Positions 23,339 to 32,385 of a stretch of 34,327 bases of DNA are shown one piece after another. How positions within the stretch are numbered: position 1 is the first letter of the stretch; every line of letters begins with the position of its first letter. The stretch is from Thermoplasmata archaeon (lineage in GTDB: Archaea; Thermoplasmatota; Thermoplasmata; UBA10834): NCBI GenBank assembly GCA_029864565.1, contig JAOTTD010000019.1, positions 1 through 34,327 of the forward strand. The letters are read 5' to 3'. The translations under genes and the position numbers were made by a program. Below the pieces are notes generated by a model. The model had not been told where the DNA came from. It searched no databases and worked only from the letters and a program-made list of their open reading frames with translations.

Positions 23339-24052
23339 GTGTTCAAGGATTCAATTCCAGGGTTGGAGAAGGTCTTCAAGAACGATGTCGACCGGCCGAA
23401 GATAATGCTGGTCACGGGCCCACCTGGCTCGATGAAGACGAGCTTCTGCTATTCGGTAATGTCCACGTATCTGAGGGACAAGAACGAGTTCGGCCTTTAT
23501 GCGACGCTCGAGGAGACTGCCGAAAGCCACCTCAAGAACATGAACAGCATGGGCGTCAAAGTCTCCGCCAAGATGCAGATATCCGACATGACGGACCTCA
23601 GGGAGATCGACCAGATCGACGAGGTCATTGGCGACGAGGCTCAAACGGACTACGTGCTGTTCATAGAGAAGATGATCCAGCGGTTCAGGCGGACACACGG
23701 CGACAAGTTCTCTGTGTTCGTGCTCGATTCGTTGGGCGCGCTGTACTCTCTTATGGAGAACGAGAGGAACATGCGCAAGAAGATGTTCTATTTCTTCAAG
23801 ATGCTCAGAGACAACAACCTCAATTCGTTCATAATCATGGAGCGGTCTCTGGACGGGGAATCCCAGCTGCTCGGCAACGAGGGATTCCTCGCGGACGGCA
23901 TACTGATGCTCGGCCTCGACAGGCCGAGGGGGAAGCTAGTCAGGTTCCTGCAGGTTGAGAAGATGAGAGCCGCTGAGCACAGCATGGAGCGTCACGCAAT
24001 CGAAGTCGGCAAGACAGGCATGACGGTTCTGGGGCCGCTGCTCAGCACGTAA
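23339..24052 (+). CDS. KaiC/RadA-like RecA-superfamily ATPase
   Basis: A single-domain 237-residue P-loop ATPase. Walker A is GPPGSMKTS (27-35), the candidate catalytic glutamates are E58-E59 in ATLEETAESH, and Walker B is FSVFVLDSLGAL (about residues 124-135). The general layout is that of the KaiC-like/RAD55 family common in Euryarchaeota, including proteins related to ArlH/FlaH. The GTG start has a strong AAGGAGGG 6 nt upstream. It lies between gyrA and a coiled-coil zinc-ribbon gene, each with its own TATA-like box. A role in signal transduction is assumed for the family, but substrates are unknown. Confidence 0.88.
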   Translation: MFKDSIPGLEKVFKNDVDRPKIMLVTGPPGSMKTSFCYSVMSTYLRDKNEFGLYATLEETAESHLKNMNSMGVKVSAKMQISDMTDLREIDQIDEVIGDEAQTDYVLFIEKMIQRFRRTHGDKFSVFVLDSLGALYSLMENERNMRKKMFYFFKMLRDNNLNSFIIMERSLDGESQLLGNEGFLADGILMLGLDRPRGKLVRFLQVEKMRAAEHSMERHAIEVGKTGMTVLGPLLST

Positions 24053-24118
24053 CGCTCTGCCGTGGGCCCGTCGGCCGCGTGAGCACCCGAGCCGACAGAA
24101 CCGCGGTCTCAAACCCCT

Positions 24119-24128
24119 CTTAAAAAAG
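24119..24128 (+). promoter_or_regulatory. TATA-like box of the coiled-coil zinc-ribbon gene
   Basis: CTTAAAAAAG is centred about 25 bp upstream of the ATG at 24148, which would make the transcript nearly leaderless. Confidence 0.4.
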
Positions 24129-24147
24129 AACACGGAAGTGGCGAACG

Positions 24148-25149
24148 ATGACGGAAGACTCGACAATCTCCCAGATAATCGAGGACGCGGTCAAGAGGTT
24201 GAAGGCTCAGGAGGCCGAGGTTCGGCGGAAGGATGAGGAGCTGCAGACCCAGAAAGATGAGGTAGCGAAGAAGGGCACGGAGCTCGAAGACTTGAACAAG
24301 AACCTCAAGGAGAAGGAGGAGGAGTTTCGTGGCAGGGAGACCAAACTGGCGGAGGCGGAGGGCACTCTCAAGGGGCGCGAGGCATCGGTTTTGGAGAAGG
24401 AAGGCCAACTCTCGGAGCGCATAGCTGCGGCCGACGAGCGCGAAGGCAAGCTTCAGGCTGCGATTGAAGCTGCCGAGTCGAAGCAGAAGGATTACTCCGA
24501 GAAGTTTGATGAGCTGTCCACGCAGATGGCCGAGCTGTCTGGCAGGCGCAAGTCGTTACTCGACAGGGAGGAGCAGCTGAAGGCGTCGGAGGAGGGCATG
24601 CAGAGGCTCATGGAAGAGGCAATCTCGCGGAGGGACGCGGTCATAGCGCGCGAGCGCGGGCTTATCGAGGAAGAGGAGTCATTGAGGAGGGACCGCGAGA
24701 AGCTCGCCGAGGACGCGCGGAAACTCCTGCGCAGGCAGGAGGAGATGCTAACGGTCGCAGCTGCCAAACCTGCGGCGGGCGAGGAGAAGCCGACCGCTGT
24801 CGAGGCACAGGTGGCCGATGACGAGATCGCGTGTCCTAGCTGCGCCACGATAATCAGCGAGGACGCTGTCATGTGCTACGCCTGCGGACATAAACTCAAT
24901 GAGGCGGACGAGCAGCCCGCGGAGGAGGAGCAAGCGGCTGAAGCCGAGGCCGAGGAGGAGGTGCCCTGCCCCAACTGCGCCACCATGATCAGCAAGGACG
25001 CTGAGATGTGCTACGCCTGTGGCGCGTCGGTTAAGGAGGCAGCGGCGAGGGCCGCTGAGGATGGAGAAGCCGCGGACAAATCCGAAGACGATGCTGAGAA
25101 GAAGCCGCAGATTTTCGTCAAGAAAATCATGAAGAAGAAGCTCGGATAG
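24148..25149 (+). CDS. Coiled-coil protein with two C-terminal zinc ribbons
   Basis: 333 residues, soluble. Residues 1-205 are a continuous, highly charged coiled coil (Glu/Lys/Arg/Leu-rich heptads). Two almost identical zinc ribbons follow: CPSCATIISEDAVMCYACG (about 229-247) and CPNCATMISKDAEMCYACG (about 274-292), separated by an acidic Ala/Glu linker; they look like a recent duplication. The C-terminus is a basic tail, FVKKIMKKKLG, resembling the basic end of the next gene's product (VVPKKIIRTPVDKD). No enzymatic motif is seen. Shape and neighbours suggest a scaffold or nucleic-acid/protein-binding factor (inference). Confidence 0.83.
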   Translation: MTEDSTISQIIEDAVKRLKAQEAEVRRKDEELQTQKDEVAKKGTELEDLNKNLKEKEEEFRGRETKLAEAEGTLKGREASVLEKEGQLSERIAAADEREGKLQAAIEAAESKQKDYSEKFDELSTQMAELSGRRKSLLDREEQLKASEEGMQRLMEEAISRRDAVIARERGLIEEEESLRRDREKLAEDARKLLRRQEEMLTVAAAKPAAGEEKPTAVEAQVADDEIACPSCATIISEDAVMCYACGHKLNEADEQPAEEEQAAEAEAEEEVPCPNCATMISKDAEMCYACGASVKEAAARAAEDGEAADKSEDDAEKKPQIFVKKIMKKKLG

Positions 25150-25152
25150 TTC

Positions 25153-25173
25153 GGGTTTTGACAACCCTTTATT
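25153..25173 (+). terminator. Possible terminator after the coiled-coil gene
   Basis: GGGTT (25153-25157), loop TTGAC and AACCC (25163-25167) form a short hairpin followed by TTTATT, 3 bp after the stop codon. The T-rich end fits archaeal termination; the hairpin itself may be incidental. Confidence 0.4.
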
Positions 25174-25196
25174 CAGGATGAAAATACGGCAAATAG

Positions 25197-25206
25197 CTTT
25201 TTATAT
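25197..25206 (+). promoter_or_regulatory. TATA box of the large surface protein gene
   Basis: CTTTTTATATGCC preceded by an A-rich stretch lies about 55 bp upstream of the ATG at 25257. The predicted transcription start is near 25229. GGGTGGGTGA just before the ATG serves as ribosome binding site. Confidence 0.6.
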
Positions 25207-25256
25207 GCCCGAACTGCATACTTCGTCCTAATCCCAGACTCTGGGTGGGTGAACTA

Positions 25257-28200
25257 ATGGTTGACAGAGCTGGCCCTTTTCTAGCTAGTAGGTCTTTGAC
25301 TGCGCTGATTGTGATTGCTCTCGTTGCGTCCGCCTTCGCAGGCGTATTCCTCGTCGGCAAACGAGCCGCCGCGTCCGGCGACCTGATTATCGATGGTGGG
25401 ACGGGGTGGATGACGTACGTCATTCAGGACGTCGATCAGCTGGTTGATGGAAATGTAGTGATAACTAATGGAGAACTGAAGATAATCGACGGCAGTCTCA
25501 GCCTCGTCAGCAATTTTGACGCAAGATACTCCGTCACTGTCGGTTCCAACGGCATACTGACTCTTGACCACGGCATGCTCACGACCTACCCCGACCAGAT
25601 CCGCCCGTGGGCTCAGCTTCAATTGATCGTGGAAGACGGCGGAGAGGTCGTCGCGACCAACGATTCCGCGCTGGAGTTTCCAGGTGCGATAACTCTAGAC
25701 GACGGCGCCGTCATGACCCTGCGCGATTCGACCGTCACCAAACTTCCTGATGCGATCATCCCTGATTTCTACGTGGGTCATCCGGACGGAGTGCTAGAGG
25801 ATTCCATTGACGACGGCCCGACCATGGTCGTGACCGATTCCACGTTGAAGCTCTTCGACTCGACGATAGACGCTCTGCCAGAAGGTGCCCCGTCGGCGTC
25901 CAACCTGACACTCAACGGCGATTCGACACTCCTTTCAGTCAACAGCTACATCGGAGTGGACTTCGTGCCCGGCGATTGGACTGTCCACAACATGCTCGAG
26001 GTCAACGACAACTCGCAGTCGTACCTGTACGGAACGTACTTCGAGGCCTATGAGGGCAACCCAGCCGAACGGGTTCCCGCATATGTGGTATCGAGCCCAG
26101 GCGTGGACCCCGCCTATCCTACCGCCACACGCGAGCCTGACGACACTACCGTCGGCGAGGATGTCGGCGCACTCGAGTTGGTTGATTCGTGGCTGTATGC
26201 AGTCGACAATGGTCAGGTGATGGCGATGGATACATGGGACGTCGGCGGTTTGGCCGATGGGACATTGATCAACTCGGCGACGCTGATCGCCAAGTATTCC
26301 GTCGGATCCTCGTACACAACAGCCAACGCGGTCGGGTACTGTCTGGATGGCGTCGGAAGCTACACGCCAACGACTATCCTGCCAGCTACAGGAGACGCTC
26401 CAGGCATAGTCGCCACTGCCACCCTCAACCCAGCACTCATTGGCAATGTAGGTGCCCTCCGCACAATGGACCTGGAATTCGTCAACGGCGGTGGAGACAC
26501 CGTCCAGTTCGAGAGCCTCTGGGTCGTGTTCTCCGTCGGTGGTAACGTGTATGTATACAGATGGCTGAACGCCACCGTCGCCGACGAGTACGGAGTCCCA
26601 GTCGTTGCAGATGGGGACGGGACACCCATCTCTGAAGTGACGTTCAGCGCAGTCTTCACTGGTGGGACAACGCTCGAGGGCCAGGAGGCGTTCTACTATA
26701 CATCTGCCGGCATCTCTGCCGCCCCTGAGGCGGACGTGTTAGACTACATGGGCGAGACGGCCGAGACATTCATGACGACAAAGGCCGACGGCAAAGCCGT
26801 GATACCCTACCTCACAGACATAAGCGATGATTCGTCCAACTCATGGTTCGTCGGCACATACGAATTCACGGGCAGTGCCGTGATTGACGCGGTTACCTAC
26901 AGCTCCGCGGAGGCCTTCTCATTCACGCCGTATCCAGCGATGGAGTCAGGCGACCAGCACGAGAGCCTCAAGGTAGAGATAATCGGCATATCCGTTCCGA
27001 GTCCGGACATATCGAAATGGCTCGTCGTGCCGTATCTGACCGAGGACGATGAGCTCGTCACGACACTTGTCATAGAGGACATGAGCTACTATCACGCCGG
27101 AGATGTCATAGTCGCATCCGACGGCGAGCTTACCATACTCGACTCACAGTTCCTCCTGGTGCAGGATTACGCCAACGAGCGGACCATATACGTCGATGGC
27201 TACGGTGTGCTCAGGTTCGAGAACGCGGTTGTGACAAGCGAACTGCCTATAGACATAGTGGTTCAGGGTCACGGCACGCTCGAGGTCGTCAACTCGGAGA
27301 TGGATGGCATCAGCATCTACGCGAGGGAGGACGCCACGATTCTGCTCGTCGACTCAACGATGACGAGAGGCGACATAACGACCTCGTGGAACTCGCTGGC
27401 GAAGATGGAGATATACGACTGTGTGTTGAGCGCATCTCCAGTCCTATCGGGCAGCACTCTGGGATCGTTCACCAACACCAGCGTCCCGTCGATAGAGGTC
27501 GAAGATGATGCAGTTGCGCTCATCTACCGTTGGATACACGTGACGATTTGGGACGGCAACTCCAAGCCACTCCCGGGCGTCGACGTGTTCGCGAGGTTCT
27601 TCGTGAACCAGACGTTCTGGGCCACGGCCGTTTCGGACTCATCCGGTGTGGCCAGACTCAACTCACTTGGAAGCATATTGACTGCGTCCGGATCGACGTT
27701 CGTTGGCAACTACCGGGTCAACGCGACATACTGGTACGACTCCGTCGCCTATGAGTCCGACCAGGAGATATCGGTTGGCGTGTCGCCCTATACGGAGCCT
27801 TTGGGCATGAACGCCACATACGCCCTTCTGACGATCAGCACGGCGTTGCCCGATCTCGAGATAGACAGCATGACCGGGGTATTCTGTACCCCCGAGTCAC
27901 CACTCAACGAGCAGGAAGCGATGATAACCGCGCAGGTGGAGAACACCGGTGTGTCGGTGGCTTATGCCGTCAGCGTTGACTTCTACGACGACGATGTGCT
28001 GTTCGAATCTGTCGTGTACTCGAAGGTTCTGCCAGGAACGACCGCGAACGTGACGACTCCTTGGATAGCGGGATACCCGCTGGATCCGGATGAGCACACG
28101 ATAAAGGTCGTCATCGACCAGGCGGATGAGATCAATGAGATCGACGACGCGCCCGCGATAGGCTATTGCTTTGTGACCGTTCAGAACCTGCCCGATTTGC

Positions 28201-30338
28201 AGGTCATGGTCGATTACGGAGTGGGCACGACACCCGCGTCCCCCGTGGTGGATTCGGAATGCGTCGTGTACGCGAAAGTGTACAACGACGGAACGAACAC
28301 CGCTTACAACGTGCCCGTGACTTTCTACAACGTGTCGATCGACCTAGTGGCCCCGGAGTTCCTGATTGGGACAGACACGATCGAGACGATAGTACCTGGT
28401 CAACTCGTGACCGCGTCTGTTACATGGACGCCTGAGGACACAGGAACCCAGATAATATCGGTGCTGGTGAACGAGAACCGGTCTATTCCGGAGAGCGAGT
28501 TCACCGACAACAACGTATCGTTCGAGGCACAGGTATACGATTATCCTGACCTGCAGCTCACCGAGTTCCAGTTCGTCTCTGGACTTTCAACGGTCGCCGG
28601 AGGCGACAGTGTCGTGGTTCGGGCGACGATAAGGAACCTGGAGCCCGCACCGGTGACGAACCCCATTGTGGGGATGTACCTCGCTGAGGTCGTTGGCGAC
28701 CCGATCATGGTGACGACGGTCCTGGGCACGTTCAGCGAAGGCATGAACGTCGGCGTCGCTGAGTTCACATACCTAGCGCCGATGGTGGTCGATGACACGG
28801 ACATCGTCATCTGGCTTGTGGCCAACCCCTCCGAGTCGTATATGGAGCAGAGTTACGACAACAACAGAGTCAGCGGCACGTTGACCGTGACGGATGTTCG
28901 CCCGGATCTGTATGTCGCCGACAGCGGCATTTCAATCGCATACGACGGCAACCAGGTTACCGAGCAGATGTTCGGCAGGGTTGTGCAGATAACCGTGGAA
29001 GTCGAGAACCTCGGTTCAAGGGCTGCGCAGGATGTCTCGATGATCATCGGCATTGACACGTCGAGCATAACGACATACACTATCGAAACGGTGATGATAA
29101 CCGAGGTGGCTGCCGACAACATGACTTTGGTGACCATCGACTGGATGATCAACCTCACGACGCCAGACACGTACTCGATTTGGGCCGATGTCGATCCGAA
29201 CGACGTCATCGACGAATCGAACGAGACCAACAATATCGCGGCAATAGACTTCGTCGTGGAGGCGCTTGAGGTCAGCGTCGGCGTCTTCCCAGAATCAACG
29301 GAGTACGAGACGGGCGGATTGATAGTCGTGTCCGTAACGGTCAGTTACGAGGATGACGAAACAGCCGTCAAGGAATTGCCAGACGTCATGGTCGCACTGT
29401 ACGATTCGTCTGGAATCCAGATACCGAACACCGTCCAGGGTCCCCTGAGCACAGACGCCAGTGGCGCTCTGGCATCGACCATCAACATACCCGAGGGCCT
29501 CACGAGCGGACAGTACACTCTTGGTGTCATCATACAGGACGAGACATACCACTCCGAAGCATTCAGCATAAGCGGTGAAGCCGGCGGCGGCGGAATACCG
29601 CTGCTCATCTGGATCATCGTGATAGCTGTAATCGTGGCAGTAGTGGTTGGATTCACGCTGTACACCTACGTGTACGGCCTCGGGAAGCTAGTTGAATGTG
29701 GTGAATGCGGTTCGTTCATACCCGCAGCAAGCAAGAGGTGTCCGAAGTGCGGTGTCGAGTTCGAGGCGGGCACGATGAAGTGCTCGGAATGCGGCCAGTG
29801 GGTCCCGTCTAGCGCGACAGAATGCCCGAACTGCGGCGTCAAGTTCGTTGGTGAGCCCGAGGGTGAGGACCTCGACTACCTGGACCGCATGCGCGCCGAG
29901 TACGACTCCATGGCCTCTGAGTACAGGGAGCTCGCGAAGGAAGAGCTTGGCAAGAAGTTCAGCGAGAAGCGCTTCGAGGAGTGGTGGAAGGCACAGCCCA
30001 CCTACGTGAGCTTCGAGGACTGGCTCGCAAAGGAGGAGGAGAAGCGCAAGGAAGGCCCTGTGCCTTGCACGGTCTGCGGAACCCTGAACCCACGTGAGGC
30101 GACGGTATGTCACAAGTGCGGCACGATATTCGCCCCCGCTGAGGAAACCGCCGCACCTGAGGCGCTGCCTGAAGGGGAGGCCCCGGAGCAGCCGGCACAG
30201 GTTCCGCCCAGGAAACCTCCGGAGGGCGGAGCCGCCGCGGCGCCGAAAATGGTCGTTAGAAGGCCGATAGACCGCAAAGTCGTCCCGAAGAAGATCATCC
30301 GGACGCCTGTGGACAAGGACGACCAGGGCGAATCGTGA
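25257..30338 (+). CDS. Giant membrane-anchored surface protein: beta-helix-like region, four CARDB domains, TM helix, cytoplasmic zinc ribbons
   Basis: 1693 residues from the ATG at 25257 (an in-frame GTG lies at 25245). Residues about 10-30 are an N-terminal signal or membrane segment. Residues 40-250 and about 590-720 are rich in short beta repeats with Asp-Ser-Thr turns and look like duplicated right-handed beta-helix modules. Four CARDB-type domains start near 865, 978, 1096 and 1216, each opening with PDL and ending with a DNN/ETNN-type motif, and an Ig-like domain follows at about 1336. One TM helix lies at about 1447-1470. The C-terminal cytoplasmic part has two zinc ribbons (CGECGSFIPAASKRCPKCG and CSECGQWVPSSATECPNCG), a charged helical stretch, a third ribbon (CTVCGTLNPREATVCHKCG) and a basic tail. 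The topology is that of a large adhesin or receptor with an intracellular binding module (inference). Confidence 0.88.
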   Translation: MVDRAGPFLASRSLTALIVIALVASAFAGVFLVGKRAAASGDLIIDGGTGWMTYVIQDVDQLVDGNVVITNGELKIIDGSLSLVSNFDARYSVTVGSNGILTLDHGMLTTYPDQIRPWAQLQLIVEDGGEVVATNDSALEFPGAITLDDGAVMTLRDSTVTKLPDAIIPDFYVGHPDGVLEDSIDDGPTMVVTDSTLKLFDSTIDALPEGAPSASNLTLNGDSTLLSVNSYIGVDFVPGDWTVHNMLEVNDNSQSYLYGTYFEAYEGNPAERVPAYVVSSPGVDPAYPTATREPDDTTVGEDVGALELVDSWLYAVDNGQVMAMDTWDVGGLADGTLINSATLIAKYSVGSSYTTANAVGYCLDGVGSYTPTTILPATGDAPGIVATATLNPALIGNVGALRTMDLEFVNGGGDTVQFESLWVVFSVGGNVYVYRWLNATVADEYGVPVVADGDGTPISEVTFSAVFTGGTTLEGQEAFYYTSAGISAAPEADVLDYMGETAETFMTTKADGKAVIPYLTDISDDSSNSWFVGTYEFTGSAVIDAVTYSSAEAFSFTPYPAMESGDQHESLKVEIIGISVPSPDISKWLVVPYLTEDDELVTTLVIEDMSYYHAGDVIVASDGELTILDSQFLLVQDYANERTIYVDGYGVLRFENAVVTSELPIDIVVQGHGTLEVVNSEMDGISIYAREDATILLVDSTMTRGDITTSWNSLAKMEIYDCVLSASPVLSGSTLGSFTNTSVPSIEVEDDAVALIYRWIHVTIWDGNSKPLPGVDVFARFFVNQTFWATAVSDSSGVARLNSLGSILTASGSTFVGNYRVNATYWYDSVAYESDQEISVGVSPYTEPLGMNATYALLTISTALPDLEIDSMTGVFCTPESPLNEQEAMITAQVENTGVSVAYAVSVDFYDDDVLFESVVYSKVLPGTTANVTTPWIAGYPLDPDEHTIKVVIDQADEINEIDDAPAIGYCFVTVQNLPDLQVMVDYGVGTTPASPVVDSECVVYAKVYNDGTNTAYNVPVTFYNVSIDLVAPEFLIGTDTIETIVPGQLVTASVTWTPEDTGTQIISVLVNENRSIPESEFTDNNVSFEAQVYDYPDLQLTEFQFVSGLSTVAGGDSVVVRATIRNLEPAPVTNPIVGMYLAEVVGDPIMVTTVLGTFSEGMNVGVAEFTYLAPMVVDDTDIVIWLVANPSESYMEQSYDNNRVSGTLTVTDVRPDLYVADSGISIAYDGNQVTEQMFGRVVQITVEVENLGSRAAQDVSMIIGIDTSSITTYTIETVMITEVAADNMTLVTIDWMINLTTPDTYSIWADVDPNDVIDESNETNNIAAIDFVVEALEVSVGVFPESTEYETGGLIVVSVTVSYEDDETAVKELPDVMVALYDSSGIQIPNTVQGPLSTDASGALASTINIPEGLTSGQYTLGVIIQDETYHSEAFSISGEAGGGGIPLLIWIIVIAVIVAVVVGFTLYTYVYGLGKLVECGECGSFIPAASKRCPKCGVEFEAGTMKCSECGQWVPSSATECPNCGVKFVGEPEGEDLDYLDRMRAEYDSMASEYRELAKEELGKKFSEKRFEEWWKAQPTYVSFEDWLAKEEEKRKEGPVPCTVCGTLNPREATVCHKCGTIFAPAEETAAPEALPEGEAPEQPAQVPPRKPPEGGAAAAPKMVVRRPIDRKVVPKKIIRTPVDKDDQGES

Positions 30339-30341
30339 GAC

Positions 30342-30364
30342 GTCGGCCGCTGCGAGCGGTCGAC
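30342..30364. repeat. 10-bp hairpin directly after the surface protein gene
   Basis: GTCGGCCGCT (30342-30351), loop GCG and AGCGGTCGAC (30355-30364) pair over 10 bp with one G-U. It begins 3 bp after the stop codon, and a pyrimidine-rich stretch (30371-30393) with TTTT follows. It may end transcription or protect the mRNA 3' end. Confidence 0.5.
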
Positions 30365-30549
30365 ATCAAACCATTTCCTCCAATTTTCCTGTCTTCACGC
30401 CCCGCGATCGCCAACTCTCGTCTTCCCATCTGGGATTATTCGCTGAAATGTGCCATTATGGGGGCGGGCGTCTGAACGTTCGATCGACAGGTGCCCGCTT
30501 GCGATGGTCTTCAGACGAGCTTCATGCTTCATCGGATAGTCAGATACTA

Positions 30550-30566
30550 CACCTCGTTACGAGGTG
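30550..30566. repeat. Perfect 7-bp inverted repeat in the convergent spacer
   Basis: CACCTCG (30550-30556), loop TTA, CGAGGTG (30560-30566). It lies 77 bp beyond the stop codon of the secretion ATPase gene. The 304-bp spacer between the two convergent genes shows no credible ORF. Confidence 0.45.
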
Positions 30567-30642
30567 ACGGCATGCAGCGCGGGTCGGGCGCAGACGGCCC
30601 CATCCGATCATTTGCCATCTTCTCTGTGTCTGCAGAAGTCGA

Positions 30643-32385
30643 TCACACTGGCGGCAGGCCTTCCTTGCCTTCCGCGAGCTTCGCCCGGACCTCTTTCATG
30701 ACCTTCTCCGGGTCCTTGTAGTACGCGGAGATGATCGTGGCGACCTTTCGATGGTTGTCGATGCCAGTCTTCTTGATGTATTCCAGGATGTCGACGCGTC
30801 TCTTGATTTCGCGCTCCATCTCCCTGGGTGCCCAGTTCCTGGCCATCCTGACCTTCTCGTAAACGTAGCTGTGGCCGCTGTAGTTGAAGGTGTCGTCCGC
30901 GGGATTCCACGAGTACACGGAGTTCGTTATGAGTTCGTTGGTCTCTGGATCGATGCCCACGATCTCGGTCAGCGATTTCACCCGTCGCGTCATCTTGGTG
31001 CCTACCTTCACCTGCGCCTGCAACAACACTATGTTCAGCGCTGTGACCAACGCCCTCGGGAGGTTGATCGGGTCGTTCTCCATCCTGTGGACCATCGCTT
31101 GGACGTCCTCAGCGTGGAAGGTGGAGTAACAGGTCTTGCCGGTGGCCATGGCCTGGAACACGACATACGCCTCCTTGCCTCTGACCTCTCCCACCATCAG
31201 ATACTGGGGCCGCTGCCTCATGGCTGCGGTCAAAAGGTCGAACATGTCTATCTCTCCCGAGGCCTTGCCGGTTATGGCGCTCTTGCCTCCGAAGCCCTCC
31301 CTCGTGAGCCCCGGCACCCAGTTCTCGTGTGGGAGGTTCAACTCGCGCGTGTCCTCGATCGACACGATCTTCATTTGTGGAGGTATGAACAGCAGAACCG
31401 CGTTCAATGTCGTCGTCTTGCCGCTCGCGGTCCCGCCACAGACGAGCATGGATTGCCCGTGCTCTATGCTGAGCCAAAGGTACGCCATCATCTCGGTGCT
31501 CATCGTCTTGAACTTGAGCAGGTCAAGGGGGGTGAACGGGTTCTCCTTGAACCGTCTGATCGTGAACGAAGAACCACGCTTGGTGACGTGTTTACCCAGT
31601 GTGGCCTGAAGCCTGGAACCGTCGGGTATGGTCGCGTCGAGAAGCGGGCTCGCAACCGATATGTGCTTGCCGCACCTCTGCGCCAGCCAGACAACGAAGC
31701 CGTCAAGTTCCTCTTCGTCGTCGAACCTGAGAGTGGACCTTATGGAGCCGTACTTCCGGTGGTAGATATACAATGGCACGCCTACGCCGTCGCACGAACA
31801 GTCCTCCACATTGGGCTCGATCATCATTACGTCGATGGCCCTGTAACCCATGAAGTCCCTGAGGATGTAGTACATCACCCTTTCCTTGGATATCGGGTGA
31901 AGGGTGATGTTGAGTTTTGCCATGAGCTCCTCGGTCATGCGTCGGAGATACTTCTCGCGGTTCTCCTCTCGCTCCCCGGTCATCCGCTCCACCGACGCGA
32001 CCAGCAGGTCCTTCAGCAGTTCGAGGACGTCCGTCTCGTCGGCAGTGAGCTTGGGCTCGATGACCTCGTAGGTGTACTCGTTGGCGATGTTATCGTACCT
32101 TATCCGGACGTAGGAGTAGTTCTTCTTGACCGGCAGGATCTCGACCTCGTCTATGTTGGGTTCCGTTATCTTCGGTATCTCCGTGATCTGGCTCATGTCC
32201 GTTCTGGCCTCACTGGTCGATATGGTGATTTTCACGGGCCTGGCCTTGAACCTGCGGAGGAACCCATAGTAGGACGACATGATGCCCGCGCGTCCCCGCG
32301 CCTGTTCGTCCTTCTCCTTCGTTTCGTCCTCGGCCGCCTCGCCTCTTGTGTCAATGGGTTGCTCAGTTTCGGTCATCGGAATCAC
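30643..32385 (-). CDS. Archaeal type II/IV secretion ATPase (GspE/TadA/ArlI family)
   Basis: A 580-residue hexameric motor ATPase for assembly of a type IV pilus-like or Tad-like structure, acting at the inner face of the membrane. The N-terminal 150 residues are charged and divergent. The ATPase core shows Walker A GGTASGKTTT (about residue 315), the Asp box IVSIEDTRELNLP, Walker B MVGEVRG and the His box CYSTFHAED. The start is GTG overlapping the stop of the preceding gene as GTGA (an in-frame ATG lies at 32376). It is third in the operon after two GspF/TadC-type genes. No pilin or prepilin peptidase is visible within the window. Confidence 0.93.
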   Translation of the reverse strand: MIPMTETEQPIDTRGEAAEDETKEKDEQARGRAGIMSSYYGFLRRFKARPVKITISTSEARTDMSQITEIPKITEPNIDEVEILPVKKNYSYVRIRYDNIANEYTYEVIEPKLTADETDVLELLKDLLVASVERMTGEREENREKYLRRMTEELMAKLNITLHPISKERVMYYILRDFMGYRAIDVMMIEPNVEDCSCDGVGVPLYIYHRKYGSIRSTLRFDDEEELDGFVVWLAQRCGKHISVASPLLDATIPDGSRLQATLGKHVTKRGSSFTIRRFKENPFTPLDLLKFKTMSTEMMAYLWLSIEHGQSMLVCGGTASGKTTTLNAVLLFIPPQMKIVSIEDTRELNLPHENWVPGLTREGFGGKSAITGKASGEIDMFDLLTAAMRQRPQYLMVGEVRGKEAYVVFQAMATGKTCYSTFHAEDVQAMVHRMENDPINLPRALVTALNIVLLQAQVKVGTKMTRRVKSLTEIVGIDPETNELITNSVYSWNPADDTFNYSGHSYVYEKVRMARNWAPREMEREIKRRVDILEYIKKTGIDNHRKVATIISAYYKDPEKVMKEVRAKLAEGKEGLPPV

